Below the pieces are notes generated by a model. That model did not search any database, had not been told where the DNA came from, and worked only from the letters and a program-made list of their open reading frames with translations. From NCBI GenBank assembly GCA_963969595.1, contig OZ018408.1, positions 3,345,823 through 3,409,822 of the forward strand: 64,000 nt of DNA. The letters run 5' to 3'. The position numbers were made by a program, and so were the translations under genes. This document shows positions 1 to 11,985 of the stretch, piece by piece. The stretch is from Neckera pumila. Taxonomy: Eukaryota; Streptophyta; Bryopsida; Hypnales; Neckeraceae. How positions within the stretch are numbered: the stretch's first letter is position 1; each line of letters opens with the position of its first letter.

Positions 1-919
1 CAACATCTGCACAAATAATAGCTTGACTTTGTAATAGATTCTTGAGCCTGCGATTGGATTTTTTAGCTTCCTCTGATGCACTTGGTGGAGCATTATATCA
101 TATCCAGCTATCAAGGTTGACATTATTTAAAATAAAAAATCTAGAATTGAATTTTTTTGGACATTACTCTTGGAAGAGTTGGAAAACAAAATAAATGGCA
201 ATGCCTCAAAATCAGAAAATGGTCCAAATGGTGAAATTCAAGTCACCTAATGTTGAAAATTTCATAATTTAATTTTGGTACTAAAGTATCACATGCACCA
301 TCTAGTATCAAGGTATTTTTGTTGGGTGACACGAAGGACAATCTTCATGATTGGTGTATTGTTAATCAAAGGGGTGGAAAGGTCCTTAACCATTTAAAGA
401 CTGGTCGACCATATTGTGGTCAATCTAGGCACTTTTAGCCTGGTGGGCAGAGTTTGGAGCAAAATTTGCGGAAGGACCAAAGGCAATGGGTATAGGGATT
501 TTAGAACCACATCCACTTGGCTATAAATCACACCAATCTGTACTACCCTGTGGAAATAGGATTCAAAATACTGACACAGGGGTGGTTGTAAATACAACAA
601 TTATTGCCAAAAGTTGATCTAGGCACCCAATTTCTGTCAGGATACTCAAATGGTTGTAAAATGTAACCATGTGCACAATGCATCTGTACGGTGAGATCTT
701 TGTAAACATCTGCTGATGTATTGTAATTTCTATTTTCCAATTATGAGACAAAAGTGGGTTGCCCGCCTTCCAAATCGAATACATACCTTAAAGGATTAAA
801 GTGAATTCCAAAGTAAGTTCTTCATCAATCCTCGAATGGGGGATTTTAAACAAGGTGGGAGCTTAAAGAAAAAAACAAAGTAATTGTGTTCTTATGAAAA
901 CATCAAATTTCATTTAAGC

Positions 920-1332
920 CATTAGATGACATTCCGGAGCATTGGAGGCCCATTTTAGGCGTGTTCCCCAATTTGACCCGATTTTGTAAACAACGGTACG
1001 GGCTATCAAAAAATATTTATTAATTTTTTTTTTAATATTCTTTTTAAATTATCATTTTAAGCAATTTTAATTTTTTTCCAAAAATGATGTGGCAGAGGTT
1101 GTGCTACATCAACCAGCTGCGTTCCCGCAGTCTAGAAACATAGGGAACTCTCCGAGATTTCACGGTCTTCCAATGAGGGTTTCTTTTGTCATTGTAGAAG
1201 TTGTGTTCTGGCAACATCTGATAGCATAAAATTTGGAGGGACGTGAATGCATTTGTTGCTTTCTATCAAAATTGGCAAAATTTTGCCAAAAACAAAAGTC
1301 CTACTTTCAATGCCCCGGAATGTCATCTAATG
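920..1332. mobile_element. Foldback MITE, CATTAGA-terminus family, copy 1
   Basis: The ends are long imperfect inverted repeats: the left begins CATTAGATGACATTCCGG and the right end reads as its reverse complement, continuing to GCATTGG. The interior is AT-rich and shares a block with the element at 2302-2579 (gcattggagg ... gcgttcccg). There is no coding capacity. The size (413 bp), long inverted termini and non-coding interior fit a miniature inverted-repeat element. A target duplication is not clear, because the outermost CATTA/TAATG is itself symmetrical. Confidence 0.65.
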
Positions 1333-1947
1333 ATTGTAAATCAACTTCTTTCAAAATGAAGTCACTAAAAAGATGTGTGAAAGCAAGTGAAGTTTCACCT
1401 TCAAAAATCTATTTGTGATTTGGATTCTCTTATAGAAATCACAAAGGTCTGAAGTTCAATTGGGAAAACAATGATTGCAATATTTTGACTTGACTATGAG
1501 TGGTGAAGCTCTTTTATCTCTAAATTTACATATCCCACATGGATTGTTATACCTCCTACCTCTCCACTTCTATAATGCACTTTCCTTCTCTACCCAATTC
1601 AAACAATGAGTGGCTTGTAATTATATGTAGGATAGAGATGGACAAAGAGGCCATAATATGACTGCAAAAAATTAAAATGAAGAAATGAATATTTTAATTA
1701 ATTTTGAAAGTGCCTCCTAAACCACTTTTTCCAACTTTTAATAAATATTTGACATGATATGCTGACTCTAATAGCCGAATACGATAGTTAACATTTGAAA
1801 CTTTTTGTATATGACTGCACTCATCACTTTGTAATTGCACTGCCTCACTAGACAAATGAGCTCCTATCACATGTTTTACAATTTGATTGGCATGTAGAAG
1901 TTGCATATCCAATCGGATGTGTAGTTAGAGTGGTTAGAGTGTTAATT

Positions 1948-2213
1948 CTTCATCTTCAACAATTTATCCCCTAAGTGGTTGAGGGGCCACATTGTGTCTT
2001 CTAGATTTATACGTGGCCGTTATTCTCCCAATTCCATGAGGTATTGATCAAATGTGTGAACTATGAAATTGAAGACCAGACTTCATCTTCAACAATTTAT
2101 CCCCTAAGTGGTTGAGGGGCCACATTGTGTCCTCTAGATTTATACGTGGCCGTTATTCTCCCAATTCCATGAGGTATTGATCAAATGTGTGAACTATGAA
2201 ATTGAAGACCAGA
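1948..2213. repeat. Tandem duplication, 2 x 133 bp
   Basis: Two adjacent copies (1948-2080 and 2081-2213), each starting CTTCATCTTCAACAATTTAT, are identical by eye except for one base (tcttctag versus tcctctag). The near identity means the duplication is recent. There is no coding potential. It sits between two foldback elements. Confidence 0.9.
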
Positions 2214-2301
2214 CAGCCATTGATTTTTTGTTGATTTTGGAAAAAATTTGGTGACACTTGCTGTTAAACTTGGAGACTGTCGAACATGTGCAAGTGTGTA
2301 T

Positions 2302-2579
2302 CATTAAAAGAGATTTGGGGGCATTGGAGGGCCGTTTCAAGCCCGTTCTCCAATCTGGCCAGATTTGTGAACAGCCGATACAGGTTGTAAAAAAAAACAA
2401 AAAAAACTCTCTCCCAAATATCATTTCAGGCAGATTCTTTTTTATTTAAAAAAAATAAATTAACGTGGCATTGTCTCAACCACATTAGCCAGTAGCTTTC
2501 CTGCGTTCCCGTAGTTTGGGAATACATGATAACTTGCGGACTCTTGGAGGCCTCAAATCTCTTCTAATGTTGGAAGGAA
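2302..2579. mobile_element. Foldback MITE, CATTAGA-terminus family, copy 2
   Basis: The left end CATTAAAAGAGATTTGGGGGC is mirrored by a right end whose reverse complement begins CATTAGAAGAGATTTGAGG. The internal block (gcattggagg, then ccaatctggcc, then gcgttcccgtag) matches the 920-1332 element, so the two are diverged members of one family in the same orientation. Non-coding. Confidence 0.6.
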
Positions 2580-3877
2580 ATTTGCGTAGTGTTTCCACAG
2601 CCTCTACAAGCGTCCGTCCTTCATGTCCACATCTCCCATGACCGGGTACGCCGGTTTCTTGCAGTTACAGCTGCTTTGCTCGCTCCTATGGACCACGACA
2701 GGGGTAGGTTCAAACGGTCCATATTCTTCCCTTCCCTTGGCTTTCCTTGCGCTGGATCAAACGAGATTGTGGGTTTAGGGTATTTTATGTGCTGATTTCT
2801 GAAGGTTTCGCTTTCTAAGTGTGCGATTATGTGGGATTTGTTTATTTAGGGTTTAGCAGCCGACTTTGAATCCTAGTACACAATTCGGTAAGCTGCGGTT
2901 TAGGGTGTTGCAAGACGCTGATGAGGGGATCACTCACAGCGGAAAGAAGATCAAGCAGGTACGATTTCTTCAGTTTTTTGTTTAGTGGATGTTCATGAAT
3001 TTCTGCCTGGAAATGCTGTGGTTTGTTGCTTGCATCGTGCAGTTAGGTGCTTGCATTGTTGCTGTATTTTGTTAGTGGCGTTAGTGGAAACTTGGGTTAG
3101 AGGTCTTTACTTTTCACCGAGTTCCTGCTTGTGTATATTGAAAGAATGATGCTTTCAAATGCACCTAATTGCCCATTGTGAGTACAGAGATGGGAATATA
3201 TTAGGGTTTAAGGAGTTTGCAACGATCACTTCGAAGGAGTGCGTGTACGATATTCTGATTCATTGCTCTTCATGTTTTCAGGAAATTGCTCAAGTTGTGG
3301 GAAGCAATTTTAGGCAATTAAATTTCAGGAGTGGCTAATTGAACGCGGTAGCCTCCGATCCGTTCATGAGAGGTAAGATTCCCTGTGATATTGCTATCAT
3401 CAGACAATTCATAAATAGTTCCTGAATGCTGTAGTGTTTATGTGGTTAATTCTTTTTTGACACTAGTAGGAGTTGCAAAGTGGTCACGTATGCTTGCAGC
3501 GAATGTAGCAGACAGAGCTTAGTTGATATCGATGACCACTTCGGCATGGGAATCATGATCTTCTTGGGCATAAAAGTTTAGAAATGGTCGGTTGACTTTT
3601 CTTTTTGTTTTATCAGTTATTTGGTTGGACACCTTACGAAGGTGCTTTACATTTAGCTCCTAGTGTGTTTATAGCAGACGAGGTACTTGGGGACACTTCT
3701 CATGTTGCTGATATTATTACACTTTTCTTCGTGTTGCTTCATCTGAATTTCCTACGATACTGCCATGTCCTTGAGATTGCTGGCAATAGGAGGTAAAATT
3801 GCTCACTATTAAGTTAACTTACACACAAATTGGTGTTGCAAGGTTTTGACTTGCTTTCGTGTGAATCCTTCTGCAGG
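2580..3877 (+). other. Former exon/intron-like DNA, no intact gene
   Basis: GC content rises and several good splice-donor and acceptor strings appear (for example AAGCAG followed by GTACG near 2959, and CTGCAG at 3871-3876), but no long open frame links them. It reads like the 5' part of a decayed gene upstream of the pseudo-exon at 3878. Confidence 0.3.
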
Positions 3878-3916
3878 TTGTTAGCCATTGCTGAGGAGAC
3901 TCTAACCGAGTTTCTC
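3878..3916 (+). pseudogene. HD-Zip III-like START-domain exon scrap
   Basis: Directly after an acceptor-like CTGCAG (3871-3876) the frame reads LLAIAEETLTEFL. This 13-residue run matches the segment at the start of the START domain of class III HD-Zip transcription factors, just upstream of the region containing the miR166 site. The similarity stops at once after EFL and a stop follows in frame, so only the first part of an exon survives. No homeodomain, zipper or MEKHLA region is visible nearby. The match is short but unusually specific; chance similarity cannot be excluded without a search. Confidence 0.4.
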
Positions 3917-3954
3917 AAGTGTGAGCTGCGACGTGTTAATCATGCTTGAGAATC

Positions 3955-4164
3955 GTACTGGACTTGCGTATAAGCAATGTGCTTGTGCAGATGTATGCAA
4001 GGAGTGGCAGTATTGATGATGCCCAACAGGTTTTTGACAGGATGAAGGAACGCGTTGTAATCACATGGACTGTGTTCATTGGCGCATACGCAAAAGGTGG
4101 CAATTGCTTGGTTTGGGAGATGAACTGTCCAATTCAGCTGAAAAGGGAAGGACCAGCAAAATAG
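3955..4164 (+). pseudogene. Pentatricopeptide repeat (PPR) fragment
   Basis: The frame reads one PLS-class PPR unit and part of the next: SNVLVQMYARSGSIDDAQQV, then FDRMKERVVITWTVFIGAYA. This has the typical NALVxMYAKCGSIDDAxxVFDxM ... VxTWTxMIxAYA pattern of plant organellar RNA-editing or processing factors. Real family members carry ten or more such units and a targeting peptide; here only about 50 residues remain before the frame ends at 4164. There is no natural ATG (the open frame begins at a TTG). It is a truncated fragment, lying 38 bp after the HD-Zip-like scrap. Confidence 0.65.
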
Positions 4165-4720
4165 TAAAGAAGTAGGATGTGACCAGTTGTGCAGCTTTTT
4201 TGGAAGGGGAAGATGACCGGACTAGCAGTGACCATTGTGGAGTACTTTGTCCTATTTCCTGTCCTTATGTGAATCAAGGTCATTGTCTAGCAGTGTGAAA
4301 GAAGTAGGGTACTTTGAATACATTCTGTATGTATGTGAGCCCCCAAAATGAAGGAGCCTTAAGCTTCAGAATATTTTCAAAATTAGTAACATGTCTAATG
4401 CACCCAGGAAGTGTGAAACTTGATAGAAAACTTCAACCCGCATTCAACAAAAAAAAATTATAAAAAAATGGACAGTAACTCATTCACATGCAAGGCAGCG
4501 TATACCACACTTCTGTAATGTACACATGTATTTAAAGACACCTATAATCACTTAGGGGTTATGGCATCCATGTTGTGAATCATGCTGAGCTTCAAAGATT
4601 GGCCAGAGTTTTTGGAATTGCAAATTGTTTATATAGACGCTTCAATCACACTTAGCACTACTCGGTAATTTCACAATCCATTTATATATCTACTCATTAT
4701 CTGTATAGTTGTATGCACAT

Positions 4721-5097
4721 CATTAGAGCAAAAATCAGCCCTCCAAAGGGCCGCTCTAAGTTGACATGCCAAGCTATTTGCCAAGCTATTTCAAGCTTGG
4801 CCTGTCAACTTGAAAAAGTACCCCCAACAAGCAGTCAAGAGTGTATGATTGCTTGTTGGAGCAGTTAGATTTTGCAAATTTTTATTTATTTATTTATTTA
4901 TTTTTAAATTCATTAATTAAGATAATTTATAAAAAAAAATTTAGAAATTTTTTATTTGTAAATCTGCCACTGTTATAGCAATTTCAGCTTCATGGAAATA
5001 GGGGAAAAAATAATTTTTCAAACCCAATAAACAAAATTTCAGGGTACTAAAGAGGTCTTTGGAGCAGCCCTTTGGAGGGTTGATTTTTTCTCTAATG
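4721..5097. mobile_element. Foldback MITE, CATTAGAGC termini
   Basis: The left end CATTAGAGCAAAAATCAGCC and following CTCCAAAGGGC are mirrored by the right end (reverse complement CATTAGAGAAAAAATCAACC, then CTCCAAAGGGC). The inverted arms are about 36 bp and the total 377 bp. The interior is AT-rich (tttatttatttatttattt) and non-coding. It shares the CATTAGA start with the elements at 920 and 2302. The TTA/TAA inside the termini would fit a PIF/Harbinger-type target, but no unambiguous duplication is seen. Confidence 0.7.
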
Positions 5098-6589
5098 TCT
5101 AATTGCACAACTGTCTTATGTCAAGTTGTGAACACATATTAAATTGGTCAAATGGAACAAAAGACAAACTTGCATGACTTCACAATTTCATATTCTGAAA
5201 CTAAGGGTTTGTTTCTCAAGAATAGTTTTCAAGCATAATTTCAAATATCTAGAACTCACCATGAAAGAAACTGTTTTGAAATTTTGAGGATTTATAATAT
5301 AGAGTCTGCATGTGTGCCTTTCCTTGCACTAAAATTTCAGATAGCAGTTATACTTGTGCAAAAAGCAAAATCACCACAAGATTGGCTTTACGAGACCTGG
5401 ACGTACAATATCGCTCCACAAGTGACAGAACTATTTACAACACGTCGGCATGTTTTCACAGCATGGTACAAGCTACAACACCAAATTCATATCCAAAAAT
5501 AAACCAAAGAAACGTAAACTCGTTGAAGTGATCGGCATAAAGACAAAAATGAATCCTAAGTTCTAGGAAAAGTAGACCAAACACTACAGAAAGATCAAAA
5601 GAGGACGGTTTGTTGTACACCCTTTTTTCTTCTTCAATGTAGGTCCGCCATAGCTCATGAGCGCCAAACCCTGGATAGCCAATGAATTCTAATTTTTTTT
5701 TCACATTATATAATTATTCAAACAATGCTTAATCCTAAAATTGCGCCTACCAAGCACAAAACACTAGACAAAGAAAAAGACTAAATGTGGGTGTAACTAG
5801 TGAAATGTAGAATGCAATCTGCAATTGACACAAGACAAAACATGCACATAATGAAAGATGAGAAGGTGATCCAAAAGAAGGGCATGGAATACAAGGAACA
5901 AGAATTGGATAATTTAGTGATCAATTTCTAAATAACTAAAGCTGAAGTCATGGTCATCAATATAAATAGCAAAGGTGATATAAGTCTTATGGTAATGAAA
6001 AAATTGTTGAAGGTGGTACCACCAAAATTTCAATAATTCATTCAATATTCTAAAGATTGTAGCCAAACAAATATTGCACAACAAGAACTTGCAACAACTT
6101 CACTAGTGGGATCATCTTGGCTTCCTCCAGAGATCTCCAGAGCTTTTGCAAAAACAATGTCACCATCATGCGGTTTTTTTTATCTGAGCCTCGTTGCATG
6201 GGGACTACACTTCCAAGATACATAGAACAATATGCAACACATGAATAACTACTTTCAAATAATAAGCACTTAAGAGGTCATGTGGAAAATTGTATATGCA
6301 CCAACAGCGACGCCCTTTATAGAACCTCATAATATCATATTCCCTCCATTAAAATGAGAGATTTAGAACCTCCTAAAATAATATTACTCATTTCTAGGAC
6401 CAAGATTTCAAGTCAAGATGAATATATTTAAGTTGATGGGAACTCATTTCTTTAGTTGTAAGCTGCAAATTCCATTAAAATGAGAATCAACGCGTCTCTT
6501 ATAAATTATGGCTGACAACAGTTGATAATATTGATTTTTCATATAAATGCATATTAAGTCCCTTGTTGAATACCAAGTCATGAGTTGAA
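5098..6589. other. Intergenic, no gene seen
   Basis: AT-rich DNA. The longest open frames (about 70-80 codons on both strands) have no recognisable motif, no good start context and overlap each other. Nothing else is supported. Confidence 0.6.
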
Positions 6590-6780
6590 TGGTTGGCTGT
6601 AAGAGGCTGTTTATCTCATTTAGAAGGTCCGGGTTTGATTCTTGTTGAATCCGTATGAGCGGCTATGAGATATACATGACTTAAAGCTGCTAAGTGAGCT
6701 TTGCATGTAGAAAAGTGGTAACAACCAACCAGCTCCATTCCCCGAACTGTAACAAGTGCTATATGTTTAAACAAAATAAA
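6590..6780 (+). mobile_element. Possible tRNA-derived SINE
   Basis: There is an A-box-like TGGCTGTAAGAGG (6594-6606) and a B-box-like GGGTTTGATTC (6631-6641) about 25 bases further on. Their order and spacing fit an internal Pol III promoter, and an A-rich tail (aaacaaaataaaaag) follows near 6770. No complete tRNA cloverleaf is present. Target-site duplications were not found by eye. Confidence 0.35.
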
Positions 6781-7169
6781 AAGTGGTCTTCTCCACTACT
6801 AAGGTTTTGCACTTGTATTCTATTTTCAAAAGAAATTATAAAGTAAATAAATAATGAAAATAATGTCAATATACATACAGGTAAATAGATATGGTAATAA
6901 TAAATATATTAAATATTATGTATTAGTTCTCTTGCTAAGCAAGGAACTTCATACAATATAAAATCAAAATTCCAATACAAAACTACTAAATCAAATCATA
7001 AGACTCCACTCTATACCATATACTCTACATTACGTGGCATAAAATCATATAAATTCATCTGCGTTAGCATAATGCAAAATTAGGGAATACAACATTAAAT
7101 AAAACGGAAGCAAAAAAATACCCTTTGTAACATTGCATGCCAATCAAAAAGATGGCAATGGGCAATTGC

Positions 7170-9600
7170 GGAGTTACCCTACAAAGGCATCATCCTCAGC
7201 ATATTCCTCACAAACTTCACCATCTTCATTAAATTCGTCTTCCTCGGTTGCTTCAATTTGAGAAGAAGGCCAGAAGCCATCTTTCAACGCTTCAAACGGT
7301 TCAATTGGGTCCTTCAAGGCTGCATTCACCGCCCGCCAATAAAACACCAAATGCTTGAACCATCTTTGATACTCCTTACTTCCATCTTCATTACATAAGG
7401 CCTCCTAATATTTGATGAATCTAGAGAACCCCTTGTAAATGTCGTCCATGATGTGCATTAGAAGGTGGACAACAGGCAACGGCTCTCCACAAGGTCAGAC
7501 TCTGTCCTTTGAAATCTTGTTGCTACAACTTGATTCCCCTACCTTATTTCTGGGAGCCAATCACTATCTGTGCAGTAATGCTTGTACTTTATGATGGGGA
7601 CACCCGCGGCATTTAGATTAAACCTGAATTGTTGTGCAGGCTTAGTATGGCTACAAAGTAATTCGTCTCCATCCAAAAGTGAGCCTTCTATGAAGGCTTT
7701 GAAATTTGGCACCTCCTCAATAAGGTGAGGAATTGTAGGCATAGAATCGACATCCATCAAGGACTTCATGAGGGGTGGGATGGTTGGGAAGTTTTCTTTT
7801 TTCAATTGTATACTCCATCTTCCAAACAACGCGTCAATGTCATCACACATGTGACCAACCAGCATGAAACTTACATAAACCTCGTGAAATATCTTTTTAG
7901 CAACAAGAAGGGACCAAATTGCAAACACAAATCTTATCTTGTTGTCTCTTGTGGCATTGTCCATTTGAATATTTAAAACCGGTGGAAGGGGAGGAGCTGG
8001 AATTACAACTTCCAAAGTTGGCTAAAGCGATGACTTGCACATATCAACCTCTTGTAGTACCGCACGAAATAAAGGAGCAGAACCCCTCCAACAAACGGTT
8101 TTCAAGATGAATACTGTGGCAGCAATTTGAATTCCCGCAATAGCTTTGCTAATGACCCCACTGTATCGCTTGAGTCGTGAAGAAAGATATCAAGATCGTA
8201 ATGCGCATAACATACATCACCGTATCCGTGAGCAATCATGCCTGGCATAGAGAGCAGCAGCTTCATGAGTCCGTCAAGTTGCTTGCTCTTGTGCAAGAAG
8301 ATAGGTGAAGCCGTTTTAGTGTGATCCATTTTGTTATGCATGATTGTTCAGCACTCGTGAAGGTAGGCAGTCGACCTATAGCAATTTGCATAATACTGAC
8401 CTTGGTGTGCCAGAGCTGTAGTCAAATGTTTCTCTAAGAGACAAATCCATTTCATTTGTAAGCCACCAACGGCGGTTCTCTTCAGAGTCTGCAACCTATC
8501 ACATTTTGAGCAGCGTGCAAAATTGTCTCCGGGCTTCTTGGCATTGTTTTCAGGGAAGTTCAACTTCCCGATCTTGCTGATATTAGAAGATGAAACTTTC
8601 TTCAATCCAAACACAACAATTATTGTATTGATCTCGGGAATAGTCTCTTTCCATGTAAATGTGGCTAGCAACACCATTGACACCACTTTCTCTCTAGAAG
8701 GAAGAGTAAGCTGTATGCGTGCGATGTGGCATATGGTCCATTGACTTCTCCAGCGCACACTTCAATGTTGCGGTTGCCTGCAATCTATGCTTTTGAGGCT
8801 TCAATGTCCCCAAATTACTGTGACGCTAAGCTGGTTCACCTTTGGCAGTGTACCCTTGAAAATGATGAAAGGTGGATTCCGGAACACTCGAAATATGCCT
8901 CTATGCCGCCAAACAAACGTCAATCCCATTGACAGTGACCACCTTCTTGCCTTCAGCGTTCCGATGGATCTGTTGATGTACATCCAACTTCATGTGGTAC
9001 CGGAATTTGAATGTGAAATGCCCGAATCTTCTCCCTTGGAAAAGGCTGAATACAATTTGTAGAGCAACAAGTTTGGCTCGAAACAAAATTGATCAATGCC
9101 TGCTTGAGCAATGTCTTGGCCTTCACCCAAATTTGAGGAGGAGGAGTTTTGACAGCACTTGCATATGGTCTTGTCCCTGAAGCTCGCCCTAAAGAGGATG
9201 ATTGCGACATGCTTGCTTACAAACGGTTGTAATTGTTACAAAATCCATGATCGCGGAGACTTGCCCCATTGAAGTGCACAAGATGAATGCGCTAGGTGCG
9301 GGGAGAGTACCTCCATTCATCCGGAACCTCCGTAGCAAGCAGAGACTTCAAGATTTGGACCGCAACAAGGGAATCTCCAAGGGGACTGTTAGCACCTATG
9401 ACGAGGTCTGAGTTCACAATGTGACAAATTCCCTCCGCCATTGGAACACTAGCCATGTTGTGCAACGTCACAACCTTTGTAATTCATAGACGTTGTGGGA
9501 TGCCTTTGCAGTCAGGAATATCGACAACTTCCTCAGAAACCTCTTAAGCCTCCTCTTCACCATAAGAGTTATCAAGTACTGAAAGACCCGATGACGCCAT
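7170..9600 (-). pseudogene. Broken repeat-family gene with DUF7869-like section
   Basis: Read on the minus strand, a plausible start ATG at 9600 begins MASSGLSVLDNSYGEEEA and is followed by stops and frame changes. Coding-like blocks then appear in order: 8758-8348, containing CSKCDRLQTLK; 8341-8102, containing DHTKTASPIFLHKSKQLDG and MIAHGYGDVCYAHYDLD; and 8015-7539, containing LNIQMDNATRDNKIRFVFA and VGHMCDDIDALFGRWS. The last block resembles the DUF7869 region (LDNxxxxNKN...GHTHxDID) found in multicopy, transposon-associated plant proteins. Coding-like text continues to about 7170 (FTRGSLDSSNIRRPYVMKME). At least five disruptions are visible. The biochemical role is unknown; the acidic D/DID positions suggest a nuclease-like fold, but that is inference. 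Confidence 0.6.
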
Positions 9601-9689
9601 AATGTCTACACATGCAATACATGATGATCATAAATTTTTTGATGAAAGTAAATGAATTCCATATGCACTATTAAGAAATTGCAAATGAA

Positions 9690-10400
9690 TAAGGACACAA
9701 GGATCAACTTGAGTTGAGTTGAAAAATTGTATACGATGAATTTCAAATAGAACCACCCATATCAAAAAAATATGAAGTGAAATGGTCACAAGAACATAAC
9801 CATAACAGTCTAAGAGGTTAAGAATCTATGACTCTTCAGATAGATACACCACATCAATTTGCTCAACTCGACCCAAGTTAAACAGGGCCAGACACATACT
9901 ACCAAAATCACAAGTACCTGCCAATAAAGGTTTAAGTCAACTTGAGTTGAACATATAACTCACAAATTCCTTCAACTGAACTAATGTACACTTAGTTCAA
10001 CTTGTATTGACTTGAAATAGTAATCTAAATGTCTGATATAAGAAAATCAGACATTTAGATGAAACCAGTGAAAATTGAAAAAAGATATAGACCCATGATT
10101 CGTGGATTCAACTCGAGTTGAGGAGATTGTAATGATTGAATGGCTAATCAAGTCAAGTTGAGTTGATTACGTATTTCCATATTAGATATATATATATATA
10201 TCTGAAGATTATCCCAAATAATTTAGATATTTGTAAAGTCTAGGGGTTTTAACTTGACTTGAGTTATATTAATATTCACTTGTATCAATTATTCCAGAAT
10301 CAGTATTCAACTCAATTTGAGTTGAAGGGATCAGTTCATCTTCCAAAGAATTCATTTGTCTCTGTTACTTTTAAATCAAATTGAGTTCATTATATATCCG
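9690..10400. repeat. Dispersed CAACT-n-AGTTG dyad cluster
   Basis: The palindromic word CAACTTGAGTTG or a variant (CAACTCGAGTTG, CAACTCAATTTGAGTTG, CTTGACTTGAGTT, TCAAGTTGAGTTGA) recurs about eight to ten times in 700 bp at irregular spacing. There is no coding potential. This is unlike a simple microsatellite, because the units are separated by unrelated sequence. Confidence 0.55.
10023..10060. repeat. Perfect 15-bp hairpin
   Basis: ATCTAAATGTCTGAT (10023-10037) and its exact reverse complement (10046-10060) are separated by 8 bases. No T-run follows and no gene end lies nearby, so it is probably part of the surrounding dyad-rich repeat and not a terminator. Confidence 0.8.
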
Positions 10401-11754
10401 GAGGTGGTTTGTTAGACAACTTCAAAAATTCCGGTGTTAAAACAGGGAGCATTCGCTCGTCATTCCATTCCCACAATCAAGAAATGCTACTAGCACGGAA
10501 TCATACGGGAATCATAATTTTGACATTGACATTGAAATGAACACCTTCCTCCACAAGAAATGCAATTGAACTTTCAATGCAAATAAGGTCCAAAACATAA
10601 CATAAATGAGACTATGTGTTGTGCAAAAGCAATGGAAAACATTCTAATACACTGATAGTAAAGCTGGTCAAAGTGAATCAAAACATGCAAGTGCTAAAGC
10701 TATGTATCTTAATCTCAATAGTAGATTCCAAAGAGTACACAAACCTAGGAGGCAGCAGAAATCACAAATTGCGATGTTTGGATATCAAATTTGAGTAATT
10801 AAAAGACATTTGCTCCTATTGAAATCGACTTCAGAAAAGAGAAGAAACCATTGAACGCAAGCGTAAGATTGCATCGAACAAACAGCGCACCAGCAAAACA
10901 CAGAGTACATATCAAAGAATGGAAAGCATGCGCAAAATTGCACCAATCTATCACCGCAACAGCAGAAACAGAGTGGATGTCCAAGTATCGGTCCGCCTCC
11001 GCAACGAGCAAATGCTAGAGAAATGAACTTTGGAATGCATCGATTGAAATGAGAGAGGCACAAGCAAGGCAGCCAAAAAATTGTAGCGGAAAGACGTGAA
11101 AAGTTCTGTGGGAATTTCAAACGGAACTCCATGATTGCACTGTAACAAAAGATCCGCACAAAATTTGAGGGATGTTTAGTGAATATGTACATTTTTTAGA
11201 TTCTCATTCCTTACTATTATTGTTGAAAAGGTTGGTAGATAGATCCACAAAAAAATGAAAGACCGGCTCAAGGCGTGGAGCTTCCTAGTAAACCCAAAGT
11301 CAACGTACTTAATTGGGGTGCACGCTTATTTTTCCAGCTTTTATAGATCTATGACCTCATTTACTGGGGGGGCTCTGCAATAAGATGGTGTCCAAGTACA
11401 AGACGGATTGGGATTTGAAGCTTCCATGATCAATTGTTCATATGTACAATACATCTGAGAAGAAGGCAACAGGACAAAGTTCCTTCTTCATGGTATTTGG
11501 GTAGGAGGCTATTTACAAAATACTAGAAGAAAATGAAGGGTTTTGCAACTGCAAAGAGCAATTGCTTTTTGAGTTGTGTGACTCATTTGCGACTGGTGAT
11601 AATTTGGAGACTACAGTTGCAGTGGACAAGTCGCATGCAAAATTGTAGTTGCAAAATCTCGAGAATTCAACAACCTACGTGGAACTTCATCAATGAACTT
11701 TTTAGACATGGATGCTGATGTGCGACTCATTTGTAACTTGTAGAATTTGTATCT
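10401..11754. other. Intergenic, no gene supported
   Basis: A 135-codon minus-strand frame (11192-10785) is cysteine- and phenylalanine-rich, has no motif and overlaps other frames, so I do not call it. The segment 11530-11730 carries short recurring words (gcgactc/ttgcaactgc) also seen near 12330, suggesting one repeat unit. Confidence 0.5.
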
Positions 11755-11985
11755 GAATTTATAGATTTTAGAATTTCAAATCTAGCTATTTTTTAGATTT
11801 CGGGATTTAAAATCTAGTTATTTTTTAGATTTTAGAATTTCAAATCTAGATACTTTTTAGATTTCAGGATTTCAAATCTAGCTTTTTTTAGATTTCAAAA
11901 ATTGAAATCTAGTATTTTTTTAGATTTCAGAAATTGAAATATTGGTATTTTATAGATTTCACTGGTTTAATAGTTTTATAGGTTT
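11755..11985. repeat. AT-rich tandem array of small palindromes
   Basis: A unit of about 40 bp is repeated roughly five times. Each unit contains a dyad such as TAGATTTCAGGATTTCAAATC with its arms inverted around a short centre, so every unit can form a hairpin. Later units are diverged. Related shorter dyads (ctacaaactgtagaa, ctacaaaattgtagaa) continue to about 12080. Confidence 0.7.

Noticed and set aside
10785..11192. 135-codon minus-strand frame
   Set aside because: Cysteine/phenylalanine-rich with no motif, and overlaps competing frames; composition fits random open DNA.
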